From contig JARKQG010000099.1 of NCBI GenBank assembly GCA_029974035.1, positions 1 to 24,562 on the forward strand: DNA of 24,562 nt, read 5' to 3'. Positions 1 through 4,708 of the stretch are shown one piece after another. A program made the translations under genes and the position numbers. How positions within the stretch are numbered: position 1 is the stretch's first letter; each line of letters opens with the position of its first letter. The notes under the pieces were generated by a model, which saw only the letters and a list, made by a program, of their open reading frames with translations, was not told where the DNA came from and searched no databases. This DNA comes from Eubacteriales bacterium (GTDB taxonomy: Bacteria; Bacillota_A; Clostridia; Christensenellales; Aristaeellaceae).

Positions 1-1
1 C

Positions 2-130
2 GAGGTGTACGACAAGATGGTGAACACCTACGCGAAGGTTGTGGGGCAGATCAGCCGGGAGCAGCCACAGGGCGACCAGGCAGACCCGGCGGCGGAGCTG
101 ATGGCGTTCGTCAGGCAGGGGCAGCGGTAG
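2..130 (+). CDS. C-terminal end of an unidentified protein (partial, 42 residues visible)
   Basis: An open frame enters from the left edge and stops at TAG 128-130. The visible tail begins EVYDKMVNTY and ends AFVRQGQR; it is hydrophilic, with no membrane segment or motif I recognise. Codon use resembles the small genes at 2635-3474, and a rho-independent terminator follows at 262-302, which supports a real gene end. As the last rightward gene before dinD it is probably a mobile-element gene, but the visible part is too short to name it. Confidence 0.55.
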   Translation, partial: EVYDKMVNTYAKVVGQISREQPQGDQADPAAELMAFVRQGQR

Positions 131-261
131 GGCATCCCCCCACCGGTTATGCAATTATGCAGGTGGTCGGGAACCGATGCGCTCCCATCCACACAACCGA
201 CAGGGCATTGTATAGGGGGTGTAGCCCCCCCGGCTGTCAGTAGGCGGCAGCAGAACCAACG

Positions 262-302
262 CCACCGGAGGGGAGAAGGCTTTCCCTCTCCGGTGGTTTT
301 TT
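262..302 (+). terminator. Rho-independent terminator after the partial gene
   Basis: CCACCGGAG at 262-270 pairs with CTCCGGTGG at 288-296, closing a hairpin with further partial pairing inside, and is followed by six T (297-302). It lies 130 bases after the stop at 130. Bases 131-261 between them hold no gene I can support. Confidence 0.75.
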
Positions 303-373
303 CAAGCTTTGATGGAGAATGGTATTTGGGCATAATTCCGATATGGGTTACGGAGGAACAGAACGACGGGATG

Positions 374-1222
374 TTATTCGTCTTCGGCGGGAGTTTTCAG
401 TCTTTTAGCTTGTTCTCGCTCAATTGCCTTGATGCTTTTCCCTGGAGTGGGCAAGTTTTCCGGCATTGTACCACCAAGCTCTCTAATCGTCTGTCGGACC
501 TTTTTGCCGACTTCAAAATGGGTTTGGTTGGCTTTGGCTATTCCCTTAATTCTCTCTCGTCGCAGCTTCTCGTCAGTTTGCGTCGCCCGGAAGAGATTTG
601 CGGCTAATTCGGTGCTGCCCATATGGTCCAAAATCTTCTGTGTTTTCTTAAGGCCCTTCCTGGCGTGTATTTCTCGCATGCCAAGCCCGCCGTAAAGGCC
701 TTGATACCCCTTGTTCTGGAATATGGCGTGATCTTTGGGGTCAACAATCCCTGCCATCTGTGCGGCTTCTGCTAGAGATTTGTTGTGCTCTATTATCTCG
801 TTTCGTATGGCTAGGCGTTTCTGATCTTCATTCAAGCGGTCGTAATCTTCGATAAGCTCCTGTTGTCGCGTTTTGATGGCAAAATAGGTCTGGCCCAGAG
901 CGATGACTTCTTTTGCTGGATCGCTGTTCTGCACGATCAGATAGCAGGCATAACGAGATAACTCGTAGTCATCAACGATACGAATCCCGCCGCGGGGCAT
1001 AGGCGATGATTTGTTGACCTCAACAAAATGTTCCGACGCATTGATTTTACTGCCTTTGCACGCCTCCATCGCCTTATCAATCACGTTGGAGAAATTGCGC
1101 CACTCGGCATACTCAAGGACGGATTGCAGTTCTCGAGCAGTCCAGTATTCTTCCCCGTCCTGGGTGTAGTGCTTTATGGATTCAAAGGTCTTTTCCGAGT
1201 AGCGATCCAAATCATTCGCCAT
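374..1222 (-). CDS. dinD: DNA damage-inducible protein D homologue (DinD, BRO-N domain)
   Basis: The 282-residue product matches DinD in length (E. coli DinD is about 274) and content. It opens with a BRO-N-like domain (roughly residues 10-110, with WTARELQSVLEYAEWRNF at 28-45) and continues with the DinD-type helical C-terminal half (HNKSLAEAAQMAGI, GLYGGLGMREIHARKG). E. coli DinD is reported to inhibit RecA strand exchange; the same role here is inference. The ATG at 1222 is chosen because AAGGAGG lies about 8 bases upstream. The gene stands alone, opposite to the gene on its left, and is AT-rich compared with the rest of the window. DinD homologues are common cargo of prophages and ICEs. 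I see no Firmicute LexA box (GAAC-N4-GTTC) upstream, so SOS control is not evident. Confidence 0.88.
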   Translation of the reverse strand: MANDLDRYSEKTFESIKHYTQDGEEYWTARELQSVLEYAEWRNFSNVIDKAMEACKGSKINASEHFVEVNKSSPMPRGGIRIVDDYELSRYACYLIVQNSDPAKEVIALGQTYFAIKTRQQELIEDYDRLNEDQKRLAIRNEIIEHNKSLAEAAQMAGIVDPKDHAIFQNKGYQGLYGGLGMREIHARKGLKKTQKILDHMGSTELAANLFRATQTDEKLRRERIKGIAKANQTHFEVGKKVRQTIRELGGTMPENLPTPGKSIKAIEREQAKRLKTPAEDE

Positions 1223-1247
1223 TCATAATCCCTCCTTAAAGCCTGCG

Positions 1248-1268
1248 ATATGCGCTATTATAGCATAT
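1248..1268 (-). promoter_or_regulatory. dinD promoter -10 region inside an inverted repeat
   Basis: Read leftward, TATAAT (1262-1257) is preceded by TGC, an extended -10 element, 35 bases before the dinD start. No good -35 box is present, as often with extended -10 promoters. The hexamer sits between inverted arms ATATGC (1248-1253) and GCATAT (1263-1268), so a dimeric regulator could cover the -10 box. Confidence 0.5.
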
Positions 1269-1620
1269 TATTATCAGCTTTGCATTCAGAGCGTTAACGA
1301 GAAAGCCGTGTCCACCTCCATCTCCGCTCCCAACGTCAGGCAATATCCTACTAAAACCATGTGTAATACACTGACAACAATCCCATGTGACTGTTTGAAG
1401 CATTAGTTGAATGAGCAGACGCATGGGCAGGGGCGGGCTAAAAGTCCACAGAAACGAAAGGACAAACCGGCGGCTCCTATCAGCACAAGATTTTTTCCCA
1501 GTTTAGGAAAACGCCGGAACAGAAAGAGCGCCGCTGTGCAGCGCTTCCGGCGGCGAGGACGGAGGTTTACGCCTCCAGCGCGGAGGTTGTTCCGCATGGT
1601 AACAATGAGCACAGAACGTG
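1269..1620. other. Gene-free stretch between dinD and the small regulator operon
   Basis: No reading frame here has both a credible ribosome site and recognisable protein character. The only structures I see are the hairpin at 1512-1552, which fits a terminator for the leftward operon, and a short GGAGG/CCTCC repeat cluster near 1561-1586. Confidence 0.5.
1508..1552 (-). terminator. Probable terminator of the leftward small-regulator operon
   Basis: CGCCGGAA (1512-1519) and TTCCGGCG (1545-1552) form perfect 8-bp arms with further GC pairing inside (GCGC near 1527, CGCTG/CAGCG). On the minus strand the hairpin is followed by TTTT (1511-1508). It lies about 70 bases past the stop of the last gene (1621). 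The T tract is short, so termination may be partial. Confidence 0.5.
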
Positions 1621-1833
1621 TCATGCGGGGCCTTTTGTGGTTGGGCTTCCTTCCAGCACTCGCTCTACCACAGACCGCTTGATGTAGTACCCTCCCGCCA
1701 GCTTCACGCCGTGGCGGTGGAGGACTTCGTAACCGGCGTCCTCGGTCATGCCGTACTCAAAAACCAAATCCTTGCATCGGAGCAGGCGGTTCGGGCTGGG
1801 GTTTAAGATGGAACGGACCTTGTCATTCCTCAT
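1621..1833 (-). CDS. Small excisionase-like helix-turn-helix protein
   Basis: The 70-residue product begins MRNDKVRSIL and carries a compact winged-helix/HTH pattern: LLRCKDLVFEYGMTEDAGYE (residues 22-41), then a YYIKRSVVERVLEG tail. This layout (helix, short turn, recognition helix, basic wing, final I-x-R-S-V-V-E-R-V-L) is typical of MerR/excisionase-like proteins of Gram-positive mobile elements. A longer frame opens at 1971, but its added N-terminus is the shadow of the upstream gene. The ATG at 1833 starts one base past the upstream stop (TAGCATG), which suggests translational coupling. As an excisionase-like protein close to the attachment site it is a candidate directionality factor; that role is inference. 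Confidence 0.7.
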   Translation of the reverse strand: MRNDKVRSILNPSPNRLLRCKDLVFEYGMTEDAGYEVLHRHGVKLAGGYYIKRSVVERVLEGSPTTKGPA

Positions 1834-1834
1834 G

Positions 1835-2089
1835 CTACACCGCCCATCTGGTGGCTCTGCCCTGCTTGCGCATCCTGGCCTTTGTGTTCTCGGCAGCGGG
1901 CGCACAGACATACCGGGCGATGGAGTACACATCAACCATCGTGCCGCCACAGGTAGCGTCCAGGCGGCCATCGGCGATCATAGCGCGAATCGTGTCGTCC
2001 TTGCGGTCGAGTATCTTCCCGGCGGTCGTGTACTTCACGGCCTCGCCGTAGCGGGCTACCATGTCGGCGGTGCGCTCTTTCAATGTCAT
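1835..2089 (-). CDS. Small HTH_17/excisionase-type DNA-binding protein
   Basis: The 84-residue product starts MTLKERTADM. The core at residues 21-60 (YTTAGKILDRKDDTIRAMI, then DGRLDATCGGTMVDVYSIARYV) follows the HTH_17/excisionase pattern in which an opening helix, a 'TIRxMIxDGRL' recognition helix and a 'VYSIARYV' wing bind DNA. I chose ATG 2089 over the in-frame GTG at 2098 because GAAGGAG lies about 8 bases before the ATG but abuts the GTG. It is the middle gene of a leftward three-gene operon, 45 bases after the ribbon-helix-helix gene and coupled to the gene at 1833. It probably controls excision or local transcription of the element; no target is shown. Confidence 0.72.
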   Translation of the reverse strand: MTLKERTADMVARYGEAVKYTTAGKILDRKDDTIRAMIADGRLDATCGGTMVDVYSIARYVCAPAAENTKARMRKQGRATRWAV

Positions 2090-2134
2090 ATGCTCCACTC
2101 CTTCGGCGGATTACATATGCCTTGTATGTGGCGT

Positions 2135-2356
2135 CTATTCCTCCGGCTTCGCCTCCGGCCATTCCTCCAGCCCCATGCGGGCCTGTACGGCCTTGTTTAC
2201 ATAGCCGTTGATGGATTCGCCCACCTGTTCGGCGGCGGCTTGTATGGCGGCTTTCTGGCCTTTAGGGACGGCAATATTGATCCGGTCATAAGCCTTCTCA
2301 TTGTATCGATTGTTTGCCCGGATGCGGGCCGCGCTGTTCTTCTTCTCCACCTGCAT
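2135..2356 (-). CDS. Arc/HicB-like ribbon-helix-helix DNA-binding protein
   Basis: The 73-residue product has a basic N-terminus (QVEKKNSAARIRANNRYNEK), then the ribbon-helix-helix core YDRINIAVPKGQKAAIQAAA (residues 23-42) and a second helix GESINGYVNKAVQARM. In RHH proteins the strand 'YDRINIAV' inserts in the DNA major groove and the two helices dimerise. The ATG at 2356 lacks a strong ribosome site. It is first in a leftward operon with two excisionase-like genes. Upstream (2429-2500) lie repeated AAGTGTATT-type inverted sites over the likely promoter, which fits autoregulation. No toxin partner is visible, so I do not call it an antitoxin. Confidence 0.75.
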   Translation of the reverse strand: MQVEKKNSAARIRANNRYNEKAYDRINIAVPKGQKAAIQAAAEQVGESINGYVNKAVQARMGLEEWPEAKPEE

Positions 2357-2428
2357 CTACCGTCCATTCGCAATTATTAGAGCCTCTGCTCCACTATCTG
2401 CATTATGCCAGAGAGCGATACAATTAAC

Positions 2429-2500
2429 AAGTGTATTATTGCACAAAGAATACACTTAAACAATGTATATTTAGCCGATAGACTACACTGTTTAAGTGTG
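2429..2500. promoter_or_regulatory. Cluster of inverted operator-like repeats (AAGTGTATT family)
   Basis: AAGTGTATT at 2429-2437 is repeated exactly in inverted form at 2449-2457. ACACTTAAACA at 2452-2462 is the exact inverted complement of TGTTTAAGTGT at 2489-2499. The core AAGTGT/ACACTT therefore occurs three times in about 70 bases, flanking and entering the probable RHH promoter. The layout suits binding of an RHH dimer-of-dimers or, less likely, replication iterons. Confidence 0.6.
2435..2463 (-). promoter_or_regulatory. Likely promoter of the small-regulator operon
   Basis: Read leftward: -35 TTGTTT (2463-2458), 17-bp spacer, -10 AATAAT (2440-2435) preceded by TGC, an extended -10 form. 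It lies 79 bases before the RHH start and is embedded in the inverted repeats at 2429-2500. Confidence 0.45.
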
Positions 2501-2634
2501 CTAAACTATGTCCAGAGGTTGAGGGAAGCACACAAGAAGCCCAACGGGGATCGGATGCGAAAGGCAACGCCAATAAGCCCGAGTAAGCAAAAGCCGCCCC
2601 GCCCCAACCGATCAAAACGAAGGAGGTTCGTCAC

Positions 2635-2898
2635 ATGCAGGAGATCACCGCCATCGTCACCGAGCTTCAGGAGCTGCGCCGGATGCGGGAGGAACTGGAA
2701 GCCGCTATCGAGGCCGCACAGGACAAGATCAAGGCCCACATGGGCGAGGCCGAAGAACTGACCGCCGGGGCGTTCAAAGTCACATGGAAGGCCGTCACGA
2801 GCGCCCGCCTGGACACCACGGCCCTTAAGAAGGCCTTGCCGGAAGTGGCCGAGCGGTTCACCAAGACCACCACCGCGCGGCGCTTCATGGTAGCGTAA
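2635..2898 (+). CDS. Small phage/ICE protein, YqaJ-associated type
   Basis: The 87-residue product has a coiled-coil N-terminal half (TELQELRRMREELEAAIEAA, residues 9-28), an acidic middle and a C-terminal module ending in RFTKTTTARRFMV. The pattern of a heptad helix, 'G.FKVTWK', 'S.RLDT.ALKK.LPE' and 'T.ARRF' resembles small proteins encoded beside YqaJ-type (lambda exonuclease-like) recombinases in clostridial phages and the tail of some YqaJ proteins; I recall this from family knowledge and have not checked it. AGGAGG about 9 bases upstream fixes the ATG. No YqaJ nuclease follows, so the gene may be a remnant of, or separate from, a recombination module. Confidence 0.65.
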   Translation: MQEITAIVTELQELRRMREELEAAIEAAQDKIKAHMGEAEELTAGAFKVTWKAVTSARLDTTALKKALPEVAERFTKTTTARRFMVA

Positions 2899-2993
2899 AA
2901 GCCCGACACCGACTAAAGCAGCGGGCTTTCACAGGGAACAACCAACCGAACCGGCTGGAGGCTCGCCCACAGTATACGCCAGAGCCTCCAGCC
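2898..2993 (+). promoter_or_regulatory. Two intergenic hairpins between small genes
   Basis: AAAGCCCG (2898-2905) pairs with CGGGCTTT (2922-2929) directly at the stop codon of the upstream gene. GGCTGGAGGCTC (2953-2964) pairs perfectly with GAGCCTCCAGCC (2982-2993). Neither has a long T tract, so they look like mRNA-processing or attenuating structures more than full terminators. Confidence 0.45.
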
Positions 2994-3022
2994 CGTCAAG
3001 ATTGAAAGGAGAGGGATACCAA

Positions 3023-3250
3023 ATGATGCTTTCCAAAGAACTGAACCGGCTGGAGGACATGACCCGGAAGCTGCATATGACGTTGTGCGGGCTGCGCGTC
3101 CCGGAGGCGCTGGAGGGCGCGATGGAGTACGCCCGCGATGAGGCGGAGAAGATCAACGGCATCACCGGATGGCTGGCCGGCAACGTCGAGCGCGGCATTA
3201 TCCCGGACGCCGACGCCGGTTTCATCCCGGACTGCGAAGGGAGGGCGTGA
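3023..3250 (+). CDS. Small conserved-looking mobile-element protein, function unknown
   Basis: The 75-residue product starts MMLSKELNRL and is mostly helical and acidic (EDMTRKLHMTLCGLRVPEAL, then ALEGAMEYARDEAEKINGIT). The frame opens earlier at a TTG (3002), but the ATG at 3023 has AAAGGAGAGG about 8 bases upstream and is the better start; a second ATG follows at once. The stop is two bases before the next start (TGAGCATG), so the two are co-translated. I do not recognise a family; no catalytic motif or membrane segment is visible. Confidence 0.6.
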   Translation: MMLSKELNRLEDMTRKLHMTLCGLRVPEALEGAMEYARDEAEKINGITGWLAGNVERGIIPDADAGFIPDCEGRA

Positions 3251-3252
3251 GC

Positions 3253-3474
3253 ATGGGCGACACCATCATGACCCCGAACTGCGGAACCGTCCACGCGCAG
3301 AACATGATGATCGGCAACGGCGACCCGCTGGAGCTGGGCGAGGCCGGGGAAATGCTGATGAGGAGGAAGTACTTCGATGGGAGCTGGGGCGAGCGCGTCA
3401 CGCTGGGCATGGCGTACTATGCGGGCATCGTCGAGGGCAAGCGGCAGGAACGGGCGCGGCGCAAGAGGGCGTAA
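3253..3474 (+). CDS. Small mobile-element protein, function unknown
   Basis: The 73-residue product begins MGDTIMTPNCGTVHAQNMM and ends in a strongly basic tail (EGKRQERARRKRA), which suggests nucleic-acid contact. It starts two bases after the upstream stop and has GGGAGGGCG as ribosome site. A rho-independent terminator follows at 3484, so this is the last gene of the rightward set and of the element. No family recognised. Confidence 0.6.
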   Translation: MGDTIMTPNCGTVHAQNMMIGNGDPLELGEAGEMLMRRKYFDGSWGERVTLGMAYYAGIVEGKRQERARRKRA

Positions 3475-3483
3475 ACGGATGGC

Positions 3484-3509
3484 AGCGGGGCTGAAAGGCC
3501 CCGCTTTTT
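3484..3509 (+). terminator. Rho-independent terminator ending the rightward small genes
   Basis: AGCGGGGC (3484-3491), a six-base loop, GCCCCGCT (3498-3505) and a run of T to 3509 make a textbook terminator nine bases after the stop at 3474. Confidence 0.88.
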
Positions 3510-3511
3510 CC

Positions 3512-3553
3512 GTGCACATTTCGTGCACAAAGTTGCAAGAGCGTGCACGAAAT
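3512..3553. repeat. GTGCAC repeats beside the attachment site (possible integrase/excisionase arm sites)
   Basis: GTGCAC occurs three times (3512-3517, 3523-3528, 3543-3548). The last two extend to perfect inverted arms ATTTCGTGCAC (3518-3528) and GTGCACGAAAT (3543-3553) with a 14-base spacer. They lie about 95 bases from the tRNA fragment, inside the element and outside any gene, where arm-type sites of tyrosine recombinases are usually found. Confidence 0.5.
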
Positions 3554-3645
3554 CGCCGGAGGGCATGAGAAGCATCGCATGATAATCCTTGAAATATAAG
3601 CATCCGCGCGAGGGCGTGAGAGGCTGTAAAAGGCTCCTGCGATAG
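3554..3645. other. Non-coding spacer between arm-like repeats and tRNA fragment
   Basis: No gene is supported here. The sequence directly before the tRNA fragment does not pair with the tRNA anticodon stem and carries no D-arm, so it is element DNA and not the missing tRNA 5' half. Confidence 0.55.
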
Positions 3646-3690
3646 CTACGAACCAAAAGGTCGTGGGTTCGAATCCCTCCGGGCACGCCA
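3646..3690 (+). tRNA. 3' fragment of tRNA-Arg(ACG): attachment site of the mobile element
   Basis: The sequence runs from the anticodon loop (CTACGAA, anticodon ACG at 3648-3650) through the 3' anticodon arm (CCAAA), variable loop, T arm (GTGGG, TTCGAAT, CCCTC; one mismatch), acceptor 3' strand CGGGCAC, base 73 and an encoded CCA (3688-3690). The 5' half is absent: upstream bases give neither GTGCCCG nor a D-arm nor a TTTGG stem. The fragment therefore cannot make a tRNA. It is best read as the chromosomal att half left after integration into tRNA-Arg, with crossover in or near the anticodon loop. Confidence 0.85.
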
Positions 3691-3693
3691 GCG

Positions 3694-3733
3694 AAAAATT
3701 GTGCAGTTCAGAATATGGGCTGCACAATTTTTT
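3694..3733 (+). terminator. Strong terminator directly after the tRNA fragment
   Basis: AAAAATTGTGCAG (3694-3706) and CTGCACAATTTTT (3720-3732) form perfect 13-bp arms around a 13-base loop, with T at the 3' side. Its place three bases after CCA marks it as the original tRNA-Arg terminator, so sequence to the right is old chromosome. Confidence 0.85.
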
Positions 3734-3794
3734 GATTCTTTGTCAGCTGAGGAGGCTTCAAGCGGCGCACAACAGGGAACCCCTGGTCGCCCAT

Positions 3795-4697
3795 TCAATC
3801 GGAACCAGGGACTGATACCGCCGCCGGGTCCAGGCTGCCTTCACGAAAGAGCCGCGCTGCGGGGCCGTGCCCCACCCCTTCCGCGGCAAAGAGCCGTTCC
3901 GCAAGAGGATTTTCCGGCTCATCCTCTGCCGCCGTCGTAATAAACAGCCGATCTCTCTGCGGCCCGCCGAAGCAGCAGGAGCTTACAAAGTGCGCCGGAA
4001 CGCGGACTGAGGCCAGCACGCCGCCTGTTCCGGGATCGATCCGGCGCACCTCGCCGGCGCCCCACATCGCCACCCACAACATGCCCTCGTCGTCAGCGGT
4101 CATGCCGTCGGGGTATGCATTTGAAGCCGTATAGATCGGAGTGCGGCTGCCCAATTCGCCGGTATCGGGCTGATAGTCCATTTTGTAGACCGTTCTCGCG
4201 CCGGTGTCAATAAAGTACATCCAATGCCCGTCAGGCGACCAGGCCATGCCGTTGGGCACGGATATGCCGGTCAAAACCGCGCGCAGGCGTCCGCCGCGCT
4301 CCATGCGGTAGAGGATTCCACCTTCCCGCGTTCGGGCGGCAAAAAGGGGCATGCTGCCCGCAAACAGATAACCACCCGGACCTGTCTTTGCGTCGTTAAA
4401 GCGTTGGAGGTGCGTTAGGTCCTCGGGCCGGTCGATCAGGCTTTCGATCTGGCCGCCGCGGATCAGATAGGCCCCGGTGGTCATAAGCGCCACATAGCCG
4501 CCCCGGTCTGTCGGCAGCGCCGCGCCCAGGTACTGGCCAGTCTGCAGACCCTGACAGCGGCCGTCCGGCCCCAGTTCGTAGAGCGTACCGGTCTTGATAT
4601 CGACAAAGCTGAGCGTACCCGTTTGGCGGTTATAGACGGGGCCCTCGCCTAAAATGCACCGCGGGGAATCTGCCGGACTCGCGTGAAACAAGCGCAT
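3795..4697 (-). CDS. SMP-30/gluconolactonase/LRE family sugar lactonase
   Basis: The 300-residue product is a full-length six-bladed propeller of the SMP-30/gluconolactonase family, metal-dependent enzymes that hydrolyse aldonolactones. Expected ligands are present at the usual spacing: E18 in GEGP, N149 in VPNGMAWSPDG and D197 in YPDGM for the divalent metal, and the R-F-N-D substrate loop at 99-102. No signal peptide, so cytoplasmic. The ribosome site AAAGGAGG overlaps the upstream stop (TAAAGGAGG), a sign of translational coupling. As last gene of the operon with a dehydrogenase and sugar-acid dehydratase, it most likely opens the lactone made by the dehydrogenase. Which sugar (galactono-, fucono- or aldarolactone) is not shown. 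A weak CCCTGGT/ACCAGGG hairpin spans its stop codon. Confidence 0.88.
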   Translation of the reverse strand: MRLFHASPADSPRCILGEGPVYNRQTGTLSFVDIKTGTLYELGPDGRCQGLQTGQYLGAALPTDRGGYVALMTTGAYLIRGGQIESLIDRPEDLTHLQRFNDAKTGPGGYLFAGSMPLFAARTREGGILYRMERGGRLRAVLTGISVPNGMAWSPDGHWMYFIDTGARTVYKMDYQPDTGELGSRTPIYTASNAYPDGMTADDEGMLWVAMWGAGEVRRIDPGTGGVLASVRVPAHFVSSCCFGGPQRDRLFITTAAEDEPENPLAERLFAAEGVGHGPAARLFREGSLDPAAVSVPGSD

Positions 4698-4708
4698 GAA
4701 GGCCTCCT

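Larger units (their letters stand above)
1..3645. mobile_element. Right end of an integrated mobile element (prophage or ICE), left end outside the window
   Basis: The stretch contains a partial unknown gene, dinD, three small DNA-binding proteins and three small rightward genes of phage/ICE type, with no housekeeping gene. It ends at a tRNA-Arg 3' fragment that lacks its 5' half. Base composition is uneven, and dinD is clearly more AT-rich than the genes right of 16 kb. An integrase into a tRNA 3' end leaves the rebuilt tRNA at one end and the displaced 3' fragment at the other; the fragment here is followed by what looks like the native tRNA terminator, so the element lies to the left. No integrase, relaxase or structural gene is visible, so prophage and ICE cannot be separated. 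Confidence 0.75.

Noticed and set aside
1236..1424. Leftward 62-residue frame upstream of dinD
   Set aside because: It overlaps the dinD promoter, has no ribosome site and no recognisable sequence character.
1403..1624. Leftward 73-residue frame whose ATG overlaps the stop of the excisionase-like gene
   Set aside because: ATGA overlap is tempting, but the product is basic and motif-free and contains the probable terminator hairpin within its coding part.
1407..1682. Rightward 91-residue frame in the gap after dinD
   Set aside because: No ribosome site, repeats of R/P/F without pattern, and overlap with the antisense regulator gene.
2429..2500. Possible CRISPR-like repeats
   Set aside because: The repeats are inverted, unequal in spacing and only 9-11 bp, so they are operators and not a CRISPR array; none is seen elsewhere in the window.
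3417..3686. Leftward frame of 89 residues beginning MPGGIRTHDLLVRS
   Set aside because: It is the antisense of the tRNA-Arg fragment; the GIRTHDLLVRS peptide is a well-known false gene product from tRNA 3' ends.
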